Positions 1-11,135 of a DNA stretch of 64,000 nucleotides are shown one piece after another (the stretch's first letter is position 1; each line of letters starts with the position of its first letter). The translations under genes were made by a program, and so were the position numbers. Origin of the DNA: Pseudofabraea citricarpa (Eukaryota > Ascomycota > Leotiomycetes > Helotiales > Dermateaceae); the NCBI GenBank assembly GCA_029641185.1, contig JAPWGK010000001.1:74501-138500 (forward strand), in the 5' to 3' direction. The notes under the pieces were generated by a model. The model did no database searches. It was not told the DNA's origin and saw only the letters and a list, made by a program, of their open reading frames with translations.

Positions 1-39
1 CCCGTGCTTGGTGTTGACAGGATCAGTCAGCACTACGGA

Positions 40-215
40 GCATGCAGCTCACCAAGGAAAGAAACACCGAACACGCCAAGGATGACCCCAAGGATGACAC
101 CACGGAAACCACTAAGGAAATAACCGGGGAACATACCAGGGGGGGTTTACGTAGACCAGGGATTAACACGAAGGAAAACACCGAGGAAAACACCCAAGGC
201 TCCCAATTCAGAGAA
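40..215. repeat. Purine-rich degenerate repeat tract (CACCAAGGAA family), copy 1
   Basis: The + strand is a run of imperfect purine-rich units built around AAGGAA/AAGGAT separated by ACACC-like spacers. An exact CACCAAGGAA lies at 50-59. The same 10-mer occurs twice in a second tract (3053-3062, 3066-3075) and twice on the minus strand in a third (11531-11540, 11550-11559). The tract lies just upstream of PRE7 and may continue past the left edge. An open frame crosses it, but its product is only repeated Lys/Glu/Asn/Thr residues, so I do not call it a gene. Confidence 0.6.
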
Positions 216-321
216 AGCAAACAAATTCAGAACTTCCATCGTACAGTTTACTGCTACCAGCAACTTCTCTAGACCTCAGATTGGATTTCTAGATTCTGAT
301 ACTTCTAATCATATTACCACC

Positions 322-1118
322 ATGAGCCATTCACTTCTTCCTTATGGGGCTTCGACATATCTGTCGTCAGAAGCATTGGGCGCGAAGGAACACTCGTTCA
401 ATCCGTGAGCCTCATACTTCAGTCACCCATTCATAGCTAATTCGGCCTCCACAGCTACGCCGATAATGGTGGCTCAATTCTAGGCATAAGCAGCGATGAT
501 TTCGTTGTGCTGGCAGGAGACACTCGCTCCACCAGCGGATACTCGATCAATTCCAGAGCCGAACCCAAAGTTTTCCGGATCGGCGATGACGATCGGATTG
601 TTCTAACTGTCGTTGGTTTTGGCGCAGATGGAAAAGATCTCGCAGAACATCTCAACACCATGGTGAACATGTACAAGTTTAAGCATGGAAAGGCCATTAA
701 CATCGAGGCTTGCGCACATCGGCTATCGACGCTTCTCTATCAAAAGCGATTCTTTCCTTATCAAGTGCAAGCTATATTGGGTGGGATTGACCAAGATGGC
801 AAAGGAGCTCTATATAGCTATGATCCAGCAGGTTGCTATGACAGGTACTCATGCAGAGTAGCTGGAGCTGCTGCCAATCTGATGATGCCATTTCTGGACA
901 GTCAAGTTTATTACAAAAACCAGTATGTTCCTGGGGAAGGATCGAACTTGCAGGAGAGGCCTCGCGAAAACTTATCGAGAGATGCCGTGGCGAATATAGT
1001 GAAAGATGCCTTTGATATTGCAACCGAGCGACATATTGAGGTTGGCGATGGGATACAAATGTTGCTTGTTTCAAAGGATGGAATACAAGAGACTATTATA
1101 CCTTTGAAAAAGGATTAG
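322..1118 (+). CDS. PRE7: 20S proteasome subunit beta type-6 (Pre7/PSMB1 family)
   Basis: Two exons, 322-404 and 455-1118, give 248 aa. The 50-nt intron (GTGAGC..CAG, GCTAA branch point near 435) restores the family's FNPYADNGG..LG and VLAGDTR motifs, which fixes the start at 322. The product is a structural beta subunit of the 20S core particle in nucleus and cytosol. Family knowledge says beta-6 is non-catalytic, and no Thr1 active-site propeptide junction is seen. The middle contains YKFKHGK, the LYQKRFFPYQV segment and ILGGIDQDGKGALYSYDP, all typical of this subunit; the C-terminus is IIPLKKD. It is convergent with the FSH1-like gene, 313 bp away. Single-copy housekeeping gene; high confidence. 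Confidence 0.95.
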
Positions 1119-1431
1119 GTATCAATCATGTATTCCACACAGTCGCTAGACTGACAGAAAAGCAATTTCATGCAAAATGCGAGCATTGGATTTTGGAACA
1201 CTTAGTTAAGTAGCTCTTGCTATTTAACGTTTGAAATTGGCATAAAACGGTTTTTTCGTTTTTTTGTTGTACAGTGTTTTGGATTTTGATTTCGATTTCG
1301 TCTTTTCTGCGCTGTAATGAGCAGACAAAAATGGGCACGGGAGATTTTAAAGAAGATTTTGTCAAATTGAGCTCAGTTGTTTATCAACTACATTGTTTTG
1401 ATGAACACAAGCTAAGCAGCCACCAAGTTTT

Positions 1432-2706
1432 TCATACCATGTTCATCCTTAGAGCTCTTGCAGCCATTTCTTGGACTTTAACACGAGATGGCGGGTGTCC
1501 CTGCAGCGCCTCTATTTGCTTCCATTGGTCTAAGAATATCTCTAATGCATCGTTCAACGAGAGTCGTTTTTCGTGGGAGATACATATGTTAGACTCCTCA
1601 TCCGCCAGGGACAAGTCTATACTTGTTGAGTCAGAGCGAGAATCGTCGCTTTGCCGTTGGTCATGGAAATGTAAAGGAAACCGCGATGGATGGATCCTGT
1701 TCCACGAGCTCTTCCTCGTGCCATAAATTCTACCTCTACCTCTCCTCCGCCTGGAAAATTTTGAGTCCCAGTGAGGCTCATCCGAGAGTGATGAGGTCGA
1801 ACTCAAGCTGATTTTCTTCATAGAAATCCCAATCCCCTTCTCCATTCTTTCCAACGGATCTTCTTCTATTGAGGGTATAATTGGCTGATCCGCAACAAGT
1901 TGTGGAGATAGGGGTTGTGGAGATAGAGAGTAGTTTTCCACGCCCTTGATGAAATCGACCACAGTATCGAGATATCTTCTCTCGATACAGACTGCGTGAG
2001 CACCTGGATGGACAACTTTGAGTGATCTGCTGCCCCCGATTCGTGACCTGTTGACAACCTCCGTCATTTCTACACTGACGACAGGATCCCAGAGACCAGA
2101 AAACTGACAAAATGGTGTGAGAATATGGGGATCTTCGTAGTACGGGCGGTATGGTTTTGCAACTCCCATCAAAGCGCCGTAAGTTATTCCGAACTTGAAC
2201 GGTGGATGCTGCAAGTCTTTGAATGAATCGGGAAAAGGAAGAGTTTCACTCGATTTCTTCTGTGCTCGTGCAAATGCTTCTCTGCGGATGCTTCCTTCTA
2301 GAAGAGAGGCGATCATAATGGCCAGCAAGCCTCCTTGAGAAAATCCTATGACTCCGTCGAAAGGCCCATGATCTCTGAGATAGTTCGCTAGCATCTCAAT
2401 ACTGCGATTAAATCCTTCCGGTGGAGCATTATCGTCGTGTAGCCTGAACCAAGCATAGCACTCGATGTCGTCAATGTCAGGTTTTCCATGTCTAACTTGC
2501 TCAATCTGGTCTTCAATATAATCTTCTGTTGTTTTCTGCGGTATGTCGACAGCTACCATTTCACTGAGTTTCAGCTGAATTGGAGCCGTTGGATAATAGA
2601 ATGAGGTATCTGGAAACGCATCTTCGAGATGTTGTGCCAGCTTTTTGATCTTTTTTCGAAAACCTGGACCGCTTTGGGTGTAGCCATGCAGCACCAAAAT
2701 CTTCAT
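1432..2706 (-). CDS. FSH1/OVCA2-family serine hydrolase with C-terminal extension
   Basis: Single exon, 424 aa. The first 265 residues are an alpha/beta hydrolase of the FSH1 family. They show MKILVLHGYTQSG at the start, the nucleophile elbow GFSQGG (Ser about 123), an acidic loop LWDPVV and a late His in VHPGAHAV, which together can form a Ser-Asp-His triad. Physiological substrates of the family are poorly known; esterase activity on small esters is expected. Usual family members are 220-290 aa. Here about 160 extra residues follow, Ser/Arg-rich and probably disordered, with a basic patch (FSRRRRGRGR). No splice sites that would remove them were found, so I regard the extension as real but of unknown role. 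Confidence 0.85.
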   Translation of the reverse strand: MKILVLHGYTQSGPGFRKKIKKLAQHLEDAFPDTSFYYPTAPIQLKLSEMVAVDIPQKTTEDYIEDQIEQVRHGKPDIDDIECYAWFRLHDDNAPPEGFNRSIEMLANYLRDHGPFDGVIGFSQGGLLAIMIASLLEGSIRREAFARAQKKSSETLPFPDSFKDLQHPPFKFGITYGALMGVAKPYRPYYEDPHILTPFCQFSGLWDPVVSVEMTEVVNRSRIGGSRSLKVVHPGAHAVCIERRYLDTVVDFIKGVENYSLSPQPLSPQLVADQPIIPSIEEDPLERMEKGIGISMKKISLSSTSSLSDEPHWDSKFSRRRRGRGRIYGTRKSSWNRIHPSRFPLHFHDQRQSDDSRSDSTSIDLSLADEESNICISHEKRLSLNDALEIFLDQWKQIEALQGHPPSRVKVQEMAARALRMNMV

Positions 2707-3044
2707 TTCAACGAAAAAATAGCAGACAAGGTAGTGTGTTGTCGTAGTTGTAGCTGTAGCTGTGCATTAGGACAGTATTACTCTCTATAGTAGATCTTTG
2801 ATTAAATTGATTGCATGAATATAGACACCGTTCACATAAACTCTTGTATTGTGTGATTTGTCACAAGATAGAAGAATCTCTACAAAGTTAGTCAGATGAT
2901 ACCCTTGGTAGTTAAATTTACCACCAGACGAAGGAAGTAAACCATGGATTTGCGCCAAGGATATACATCTTCAGCCGTTCTGAGCTTAGTCAACAGTCGC
3001 CGACCTTTGGAGGTTTTTTAGACGCACACCTATACTTTTTTGCC
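2707..3044. other. Upstream region of FSH1-like gene
   Basis: Non-coding. It starts with a short GTAGCTGTAGCTGT-type run near 2740-2765, just upstream of the FSH1-like start, and then becomes AT-rich. No gene, RNA or clear promoter element was recognised. Confidence 0.5.
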
Positions 3045-3190
3045 AAGAATAACACCAAGGAACACCACCAAGGAACATGGAAGTAAGGAGGAAAACAGAC
3101 AGGGAATATACCAATAAGGAAGGAAATAAAAAATGGACAAGAGAAAACGAAGGAAACTCCCAGGATCTAAAGGAATCAACCAGGAGATCT
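3045..3190. repeat. Purine-rich degenerate repeat tract (CACCAAGGAA family), copy 2
   Basis: Second member of the repeat family seen at 40-215. It holds two exact CACCAAGGAA units at 3053-3062 and 3066-3075, followed by AAGGAGGAAAAC, AAGGAAGGAAA and ACGAAGGAAACTC variants. It sits about 400 bp upstream of the acyl-AMP ligase start. Confidence 0.6.
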
Positions 3191-3587
3191 GTAAAGAGGC
3201 AGGAACATGAGATGACCCAATGATTGCAGCGCATGATGCATGAATATCCCGACTATTATTGGGGAAGACTTTCACTTCGGTACGGTGTGATACAGTGCCA
3301 GACTTCTGCTGTGGCTTTGCTGTCGAGTAAGCACTTGTAAGACCTCCTGCAGACGATTTTCATTCGAAGACTGCAAGGCCTTATCTGCTTGGGAATTGAA
3401 ATGCTTTGAACTTGTGAAGTACTTGAGGATGAAATGCCTTTAGAACCCACATCCCTTATATATACATGTGCTCCTAATTTTCGTGACGTTTGATAGGTAC
3501 CAATCCGTTTGAGAAATTAACAAATTTCAACACCGAGCCTCATATTATCAACTCCGACCTCGATACAATAACTTCTACTGTGTCGAA
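3191..3587. other. Upstream region of acyl-AMP ligase gene
   Basis: Non-coding between repeat copy 2 and the ligase start. A TATATATA stretch lies near 3460-3466, about 125 bp before the ATG, and could act as a TATA element. Nothing else was recognised. Confidence 0.4.
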
Positions 3588-5609
3588 ATGGTTTTCAGCA
3601 CGCCACCATGGATTCCTCAAATCACCTCCTCAATACCGGACTCAACTCTTGTGGGCGACTTTGTCACTCAGAGTGACTATAGACTTTACGAGAGGTCCAA
3701 CGACAAGCCTACGGTGATATGTGCTCTGTCAGGAACTACATACACCACCAGAGATATCAGCGATCGGGTCTTATCCCTTTCAAAAAGCCTGAGTAAGGAA
3801 TTGGGGTGGGTGCCCAATGAAGGCTCCGCATGGGACAAGGTTGTTGGCATTTTCAGTTACAACACGGTAAGGCGTTGGTTACTCGGGAGAACAGAACCCA
3901 ATCATACTTTTTGTTGTTTGTAGTTATTCTTTATAGTATGGCTGACCTCTTATCCAGATCGACCTTTTAATTGCGTGCTGGGCCGTGCATCGACTTGGAG
4001 GAATCTGTCTTCTACTTCATTCAACGAGTACACCGATAGAGCTCGAGGCTCACTTGGAGGTGGCCAAGTGCAAAGTGATATTCACATCTCGGCCTCTTTT
4101 GACGGTTTGTGAAGAGGTCTCGAGCAAAAGGCTACTTCGAACTTTTCTTCTAGACCTCCCAGAACAAGTCAAGGGCGGTGAGGACCGTGTTGGAAATTAT
4201 AAAACAGTGGCACAGTTAATATCAGAGGCTTCGCCGCTGGATCATCTTCAGCCAGTGGCAATACAACCGGGACAGGGTCGCAGCTTGGTGGCATATCTAT
4301 GCCCAACAAGTGGTACATCAGGAAAGCAGGTTCGTGTGCATGCTGGAGTGAACGGAAAACTTGACTGATTTGTCTACTTCGTTTAGAAACTTGCGCAGCT
4401 TACGCATTTTAACGTCATCTCGAACGTGCTGCAGGCAGCAACATTCGAAGAATTTCACAGAAAGGGACGCACAGAAATTGTGCTGGGTATTCTTCCGCAG
4501 AGTCACAGTTATGGTCTGATCCTTGGTCACCTGATGGCGTGGCGTGGCGATTGCACAGTCCTTCATCCTCACTTTGACATGCAAAATATGCTCTCATCGG
4601 TTTCGAAATATAAAATTGAGAGATTGTATTTGGTATGGTTATTTCCTCCATGTGTTTCTTTTACAGTTTGAGTTCTAACTTTTCAGGTCCCCACCATCAT
4701 ATCAGCTTTAACCAACAACTCTTTCTTATTTGACATCTACGATGTCAGTTCAGTAAGGTCAGTTGTCACCGGCTCAGCAGCTTTTGGTCCACGCATGGCC
4801 AAATCCTTCGAGGAGATTCAACCTTCTTGGCAAATCCTCCCAGGTTATGGTGAGTTTTGAACCTCTGAAACGTGGTATTTTTGTGCAATGTATTGATAGT
4901 CGATGATTTGTAGGATTGACCGAAACCGGCGTCATTATCTCCTTTACGAGTGCTCACAACATCTTTCTCGGGTCTGATGGGTGCCTTTTCCCAATGGTAC
5001 AAGCAAAATTAGTCGACGAAGATGGATCTGAGGTTCATTCCCATGGACAATCTGGAGAGCTCCTCTTACGCTCTCCAAGTATCATGTTAGGTTATCTGGG
5101 CGATGAAGCAGCCAATGAAAGAACATTTGACTCGGAAGGATGGCTGCGAACTGGAGACATCGCAACATTCAAGAAAGATCCCAATGGTATTGAGCATCTC
5201 TTCATTGTTGACAGAAAGAAGGATATTATGAAAGTTAAAGTAAAGACACCTTTCTTTACCAATCACTGCGATGTCGAATTTTGGCTTACCAAATTATCCT
5301 TAGGGTTCACAAGTGGCGCCGGTTGAGATCGAGGCACAGTTACTGGCTCACCCAGCCATTGACGAGGTGGCTGTAATCTCTATTCCAGATGAGTATGCTG
5401 GTGAACGCCCTTTCGCCTTTGTAGTTCGCTCTCCGAAGGCCATGGCCGAACTTGATGAGAAAAGCCTCAAAGCTAATATCAACGAGCTCGTTGAGTCAAC
5501 ACTGAGCGAGTCTCACTGGCTCAGGAACAATATCACTTTCATAGCACAACTTCCCAAAAGTCATAACGGCAAGGCATTAAAATACAAACTGAAAGCTTTG
5601 GTTTCTTGA
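3588..5609 (+). CDS. 4CL-like acyl-CoA / acyl-AMP ligase (ANL superfamily)
   Basis: Six exons: 3588-3866, 3958-4329, 4387-4632, 4687-4849, 4914-5239 and 5304-5609 (563 aa). All five introns are GT..AG and preserve frame. ANL motifs appear in order: P-loop [10 protein letters not shown] (odd, the usual form is SSGTTGxPK), [37 protein letters not shown] and the catalytic-Lys motif [11 protein letters not shown]. The enzyme should activate a carboxylic acid with ATP and pass it to CoA or a carrier protein; the substrate cannot be read from sequence. No PTS1 tripeptide (the end is ALVS), so peroxisomal import by that route is unlikely. Its position near a regulator, exporter and an NRPS that begins with an unpaired carrier domain suggests it loads that carrier. 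Function in trans is inference. Confidence 0.85.
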
Positions 5610-7603
5610 GAGCGGATATCGATGTCGTTCTCGAGCCGAGATCGGTGAAAGCAGGTCTTCTGTTCAGTCATCAATGGCGTTTGCTAAATTTGGTGGATCA
5701 TATGCATTTACATAAGCCACGAAGGGTTTGGATTATGGTGGTACAGGTTGGGTGGAGTCAATGGTCCTAATTGGTTATGAACAGATAAAATCCAAAAATT
5801 GACATGCGAGCCCAAAATCTGCCTGTGAGCAGGCTAGTTTATATGATCAGCAGAGGGAGGTGATTGAAAAATGGTCAAATAATAAACGAATACTACAATT
5901 CTTATTATGAGTTATGAAATAATTGCTTTTAAAGAGGATAAAAGATAGACTAGCGAATTATAAGCCCGAATTTTAACTAGCAGCTATATGTTCAAAACAT
6001 CTATATTCAAGTTTGCAACATAATTTACAGTACATATTATCCACAAATTATGACTTCAAAGGTGCAATTGGTGGAGTTTTATTGTGGACCTTATAACTAG
6101 ATAGGTTTATTTATAAACTAGTGAACTTAGCTTATGAGGAGCCGTAAGACGGACCGGACATAGATTTTGGCTTAGAAGTTGCTTTTGCAGTTGAGACTCA
6201 AAAACCGAGTACATTTCAGACCCCATCTCGCACGCAATGTGGCGATTCGGAGCTGTCCAGCATCCAGACAATGACGCGCCCAAACTTTTTTTCCAGCTTA
6301 GGAAGGTGTTCTTCTTGGTTGTGGCACAGCTGGCTATTTCCCAGACCTCATCCGGCGATGCGGCGATTCGAAATGACCCCCTTTGCTTAGCCGTACGTAA
6401 GATGAACTCAGCGTTGCACGAGTTACCTTGTTGTCCTGTTGCGGCTGTCAAGTTTTGAGCCTCGGATGAACTGATCCGATTCCTATGGTGATTCACATCT
6501 GGGAGGAGCGCTTATGTCAGATGCAAAGTATATTAATCTGACCATTTAGTGTAAAATTTTTATCCCCAGGTGAGAGCTTACGCGAGAGGAGCGCTTTCTG
6601 ACTCCCAAGCGAGAAATCTTTTACCCCTTTACAAGTAGCAGCTCGGGAAATTATTCATGATGAATAAGGATATTAGATCAGTATATGTGACAAACAGTCT
6701 CGATTCGGAGTAGCAGAATGATCACTGCGTCATAATCCAGCATAATTTTGTTAAACCGACTTGAACATCAACCAGTCATTGAAAAAAGACCAGAATTCGA
6801 TATATAATATTACATTTAATAACAGGCATGTTAAGGAAACGTCCCAAGTATTTATTTCCAATTTAACGTAAAAATGAGGTGCTAGAACAGATACGAGAGC
6901 ATGGCAGTCGTGGTGCTTCTATTGGATTTTAAACGATGAGAGTAACATAAGGTGATTGGTGGTCGCGCTGACCCGGGACTACTGGGATCATGGAACCCCA
7001 GCCCCTGCTTCAACTCCGCCTCGTGGCAGACATTTCCGCAACGTCTAAGCAACAGAATAGCCGAATGACGAATGCTCGGATTTAAAGAATAGTCTTGTGC
7101 TGAGTGCTTTGACTTAGTAGGAAGAATAGCGGCCCAGGAGCCAAGTTACTGCCAGCGGACATAAAGTATGTAGATTCAATACTGGTCCGAGACCTTGGCT
7201 ATGGTTGCTATCAGAAAACTGATGTAGAAAGTTAAATTTCAAGGCTGCGTTGAAGGTTTCAGGTGATTCTGCCGTGTCGCTAATCACGATAGAAACGCAA
7301 CAGCTAATGAAAATGGTAAGAAATGCGTATGAGAGGCGTGGTATGTCCGCGAGAGGCCACGCGCAGGGCAAAATGCAATGCAAATAAGCAACCAATCCTG
7401 CTATTCACCTGAGGCACAATAATCACTCTCTTCTGTACGTGACCCACGGGGATATAATAACTCAGGATTCGCTCTTTGTCAAGTCCATGTGACTTAGATC
7501 ATCTTCAATCACTTCTGTATGAGTATTAGAACCTTGCAAACATTCGGCCTAAGGAAATGAAGTCCTAGTGTTGAAGGACACGGGACTTTGATTGCTATAC
7601 AAT
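5610..7603. other. Gene-free AT-rich interval between ligase and C2H2 gene
   Basis: About 2 kb. 5780-6110 and 6520-6900 are strongly AT-rich. Short open frames occur on both strands (for example minus 6107-6496), but none has recognisable motifs, plausible splice partners or a good start context. No transposon ends or tRNA were seen. It may be a decayed element or promoter space for the regulator. Confidence 0.4.
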
Positions 7604-8374
7604 ATGCACGCTATAACCTGTCTGCCAACAGGGACTTCATTTGAAATTCAAGATGAGCCCATTCTCGGTCCCGACTTTCTTTGGATTGGAACAGACTCAG
7701 GATACAATCTTCTAGGACCATTCAATAATGGAAGCACTCTAGGGGACACTTCTTTCTCCTCCAGCCCAATCCCAACAAACCATCCAGAATGCTTCGACCT
7801 GGACGGCTATCCAACAACGAAAGCTTTCAATACCAACTACTACACTACAGAGCCTCCTCTCCAACTCTACCCTATTTCTTCGGTCGATGGCAATATTGCA
7901 TATTCAACAACAATGACAACAAAGGTCCAGCCAGACTACTCCTACCAAGACACCTATCCAACAATGAAAGGATTCAATACCAATTATTGCCCCACCGACA
8001 GCCCCTCACAATCTTACCCACTATTTCCAGTCCATAGCGTTCCGGCCACTCCATCAAGCATGACACCGACCTCCATACCTGCATCTGTAAACCAAGGTTC
8101 GCTTTGTAGTCCCATATCTCCAATAACCGGCCCATCTCCAGGCTCGACCTCGATTCCCTGCTTCGCACATGGTTGCGATGGACGCAGTTTTTCCTCCCTC
8201 GGAAACTACCGTCGACATATGCGTGAGAAGGCACGGCGCGCAAAGACGTTCCCGTGCTCGATGTGCGGGAAAGTGTTCACGCGCTCTACAGCTCGTAACA
8301 TGCACCAGAAGACGACCAAATGTCTGGAAAACTCTTTGGGACTCGGTGTTGAGGCTACTGGAGGATTGTATTAA
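7604..8374 (+). CDS. C2H2/C2HC zinc-finger protein, putative cluster regulator
   Basis: Single exon, 256 aa from ATG 7604; an in-frame TGA at 7589 excludes an upstream extension. The N-terminal 180 residues are Pro/Ser/Thr/Tyr-rich, like a fungal activation region. They contain two copies of a segment starting YPT.K.FNTNY at residues about 68 and 117 (period 49 aa, 147 bp). The C-terminus has two zinc-finger-like units from residues 186 and 218. The first (Cys-x4-Cys..His) lacks a well-placed second His; the second is CSMCGKVF..His with a final Cys (C2HC). Such genes often regulate neighbouring metabolic clusters. DNA binding is likely; targets are inferred from position between ligase and exporter. 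Confidence 0.7.
   Translation: MHAITCLPTGTSFEIQDEPILGPDFLWIGTDSGYNLLGPFNNGSTLGDTSFSSSPIPTNHPECFDLDGYPTTKAFNTNYYTTEPPLQLYPISSVDGNIAYSTTMTTKVQPDYSYQDTYPTMKGFNTNYCPTDSPSQSYPLFPVHSVPATPSSMTPTSIPASVNQGSLCSPISPITGPSPGSTSIPCFAHGCDGRSFSSLGNYRRHMREKARRAKTFPCSMCGKVFTRSTARNMHQKTTKCLENSLGLGVEATGGLY
7805..8019 (+). repeat. Internal 147-bp-period duplication in the C2H2 gene
   Basis: Two diverged copies, about 7805-7872 and 7952-8019, encode matching segments (YPTTKAFNTNY and YPTMKGFNTNY, each followed by a short stretch ending YP). Divergence at both DNA and protein level suggests an old tandem duplication within the activation region. Confidence 0.75.
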
Positions 8375-9033
8375 AGATCTAGGAGGGGGAAATTACAGGA
8401 GCTGGATATGGAGAGATGGAGTTTGTAAGGGTAAGGTCGGTTGATATTTGGGCTTTCTTTTGAGTTGGAGAACGGAGCATAAAAAGTGAAGGCATTGACT
8501 TGTAAATATATATCATGCATTCTGTGACGGCGAAAACATATTTTCAGAAAAGAAATGGATAGAAAAGAGAACTGAGAGAATTTTGAAAATACAAAACATG
8601 ACAACATCTTTACAGCCACAATTTTGAAGTTACTGATGATGAAGTTCAGGGTGGGGGGATGGAATATGGGCATGCTTTAGTGAGAATTTGCCACATAAAG
8701 ACTGAGATGGAACTTTTTCACCTGGAAAAGAAGTAAAGTAGGATGTATCAACAATTATTTGTCACCTTGTGATGAATTAAAGTTTAATCTAGCAGTTCGT
8801 GGGACTTGACCCTATGCATGTAATCCACATGCATGTGGCACGTATGCATGCAAGTTTCTTTGTTTCTGCTGTCAGCAGTGTGCCTATCACGCAGTGTATC
8901 CAAATGGTGCAGGCAGGACCCGTATCCGAGGATGATTGAATCTGTTGTTCGAGGCAGCTTGCTCGGCCGCCAATGCTTCTTTCGTAAGCGAGTGGCTTTT
9001 TTCAGCGCAACCACAGATCTCTGGCTGCTAGGT
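8375..9033. other. Intergenic interval between convergent C2H2 and MFS genes
   Basis: 659 bp between two genes that converge here; it should hold both 3' ends. No gene recognised. A small ATGCATG-rich patch (CATGCATGTAATCCACATGCATG near 8814-8836) is a local near-palindromic stretch with no known role. Confidence 0.4.
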
Positions 9034-11135
9034 TCAGGACCTGATTGGTTCCTGGTTACCTGCGAGCTTCTCGATGCTTCCTGAAGCTGTCGTGTTCTCG
9101 GAGTCTGTTTCTGTAACTCGTGCAGGATTGACGTGTACCCATTCCATGCCTGCAACCCCAATTATGGAGAAACAAGCTAGACCCAATGCTAGGTACAGGG
9201 TATGAATGACAGCTCTATTGTAAAGCGTCAAGACTGTGTCAATGAACTCCGGGGGGACCAGGTTCCGCAAATTTGTCGCACCAGAATTCAGGACAGTGCT
9301 TTCTTGGAGTTGTGGTATCCTCTCAGAGATGCTCGATGTGAGAGACGTTGTGAATATGGTGTTAGCCGCTGAAAGGGCAATCGTGCCTCCTAACGTCTGT
9401 GCAAGAACAATTAATGAAACCCCGATTGGAATTTCATCCATTGGTAGTATGGTCTGCGCAGCGAGAACCGTTTGCTGAAGCGCAACACCGATTCCTACTC
9501 CAGCCGGGACTTGATAGCCGAGAACAAGCCGTAGCGGAGAATCATACGACAGTGTGGTCAGAATCCCCATACCAATCGCCATAGTGACGGTAGCAAAGAG
9601 CATGGAAGGAACATAATAGCCAATAATTGGCACCAAGATTCCAGAAAGTATGTTGAAGAAAATTGCCGAGAATATAATGGGTAGCAGATTGACCGCCGCT
9701 CGTATTACTGACATTCCCCTAACTGCTTGCATCCAGATCGGTAACTGTGATTCAATGTTAGACAATTTCTAAGCGATACTGTGTATGTGAAGCTTACCCA
9801 GTATTGCAGTATAAAACCCGCGCCCGAAGTGCAGAACGAGTACAGTATCCCAAATATCATACTCCTTCGAGTGATGATTTTGAGGGGCACAAGGCCCGTA
9901 TCCTTCCTCCGAATCTGCATCGCCGTAAAGACGCCCAACAGTACACCAAACAGAATAAGAAGCACAATTATACGAGCATTTTTCCAGGGATACTTGGTTC
10001 CGCCCCACTGCAAGGCAATCAAGAGGGAGGTGACTGAAGCCAGGAAAATCGCAAATGATGGGAGATCCAACTTATAAAGATTCGTCTTCCAGTTCTCCTT
10101 CTCGGGAGCTTTCAGATGGACTATGAATATCGTCGCGAGGAATGTCGGCACAGACATGATTGGGTTCATCCAAAAGATCCTAGCGGCACTTAGATTGTGT
10201 TCAGCTTGTTGTGGGGGAGAGCTTACCATCGCCAAGTTGTTCCGTCGATAATGGCGCCACCGATGACTGGCCCACAGAGAAAGGACACTCCCGAGACGGC
10301 ACCAAGCAAGCCATTGAAAGGGGCAAGTTTAGCTCGCGGTAACGAGTGTGACATGATTGTAAGCACTCCGGACAAGATTCCACCGGCACCAATTCCTGCA
10401 ACCACTCGTCCACTGCGAATGAGGTTAGTCTTATGTTTTTGGAATGTTGACACTTGAGCATAGCGAGGAGAACTGACAATATGAAGCCTATCGAGTTGGG
10501 CGCCAAAGCGCAGACAATAGACCCAATCTCAAGGATTGCCATCGCAGTGAGGTAAACGGTCTTGACGGAGAACATAGAGTAAAGTTTGCCGAAGAGAAGT
10601 TGAAAAGCGCAATCCTATGCACAAGGCCAAGTCAGCTTTATGAAAAACGAGGTTTCAGAAATGTCGCGCTGTTGTGTTTTTTAACCTACCGTGAATAGAT
10701 ATGCCGACCCGTACCATCCAATGTCGGCCAAAGAATTAAACTCGTCTGTAATGGTGGGAAGTGCCTGTAGCTGGCGTCAGCGGCGGGGTTCAAATGAGGT
10801 CAAGTGGCTTAAAACATACTGTCGCAACAACCACCTCATCCTATACCCATCGATTGACATGTTAGCTTTGGATATTTTGATTTTACACGTAGACCAAACT
10901 GGAGCTTTCTCACCAAAACTACTTGGAAGACCGACAGACAAAGCGCGGCAAAGAGCAAGGCAAACTTCAGATGGCCTGGGTACACGACATCCTTGTCTGG
11001 ATCGTCTGGCTTTGTGTTGCTGTCGCTATTGACATCGCTTCTGGTTTGTGGTGGAAGGTTGTCATTCTCTGGGGCATTGATGCTTCCAGGGTTGGATGGC
11101 GTATCTGGCTGCGCAGTTTCTTTTGTTGACGACAT
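9034..11135 (-). CDS. MFS multidrug exporter, DHA2-type (14 TM)
   Basis: Seven exons on the minus strand: 11135-10914, 10840-10820, 10764-10690, 10614-10478, 10412-10227, 10179-9798 and 9744-9034 (577 aa). The N-terminal ~50 residues are polar and cytoplasmic, followed by many hydrophobic helices. DHA2 signatures are present: [35 protein letters not shown] near helix 4-5 and the antiporter-type segment around GPVIGGAI. Exon 2 is only 21 nt and encodes DEVVVAT, which fills the family's D-x-x-I-x-A-T position exactly, so the microexon is well supported. Expected to export a small molecule across the plasma membrane by proton antiport. It is divergent from the NRPS, sharing a 1.26-kb upstream region, and is the likely exporter of its product (inference). 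Confidence 0.9.
10820..10840 (-). other. 21-nt microexon of the MFS gene
   Basis: Flanked by an acceptor (GTATAG) and a donor (GTATGT) read on the minus strand. Without it the protein jumps from FQVVL to ALPTI and loses seven residues of the first-helix motif conserved in DHA2 transporters. Confidence 0.8.

Noticed and set aside
42..272. 76-codon frame with KENTEENT-like product
   Set aside because: Lies in the purine-rich repeat tract and encodes only repeat-derived residues. Treated as repeat, not gene.
6107..6496. 129-codon minus-strand frame in the AT-rich interval
   Set aside because: No motif, no splice partner, and the product is of ordinary random composition.
8814..8836. CATGCATG palindromic patch as a regulator site or element end
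   Set aside because: Short, single, no target-site duplication or partner; could easily arise by chance.
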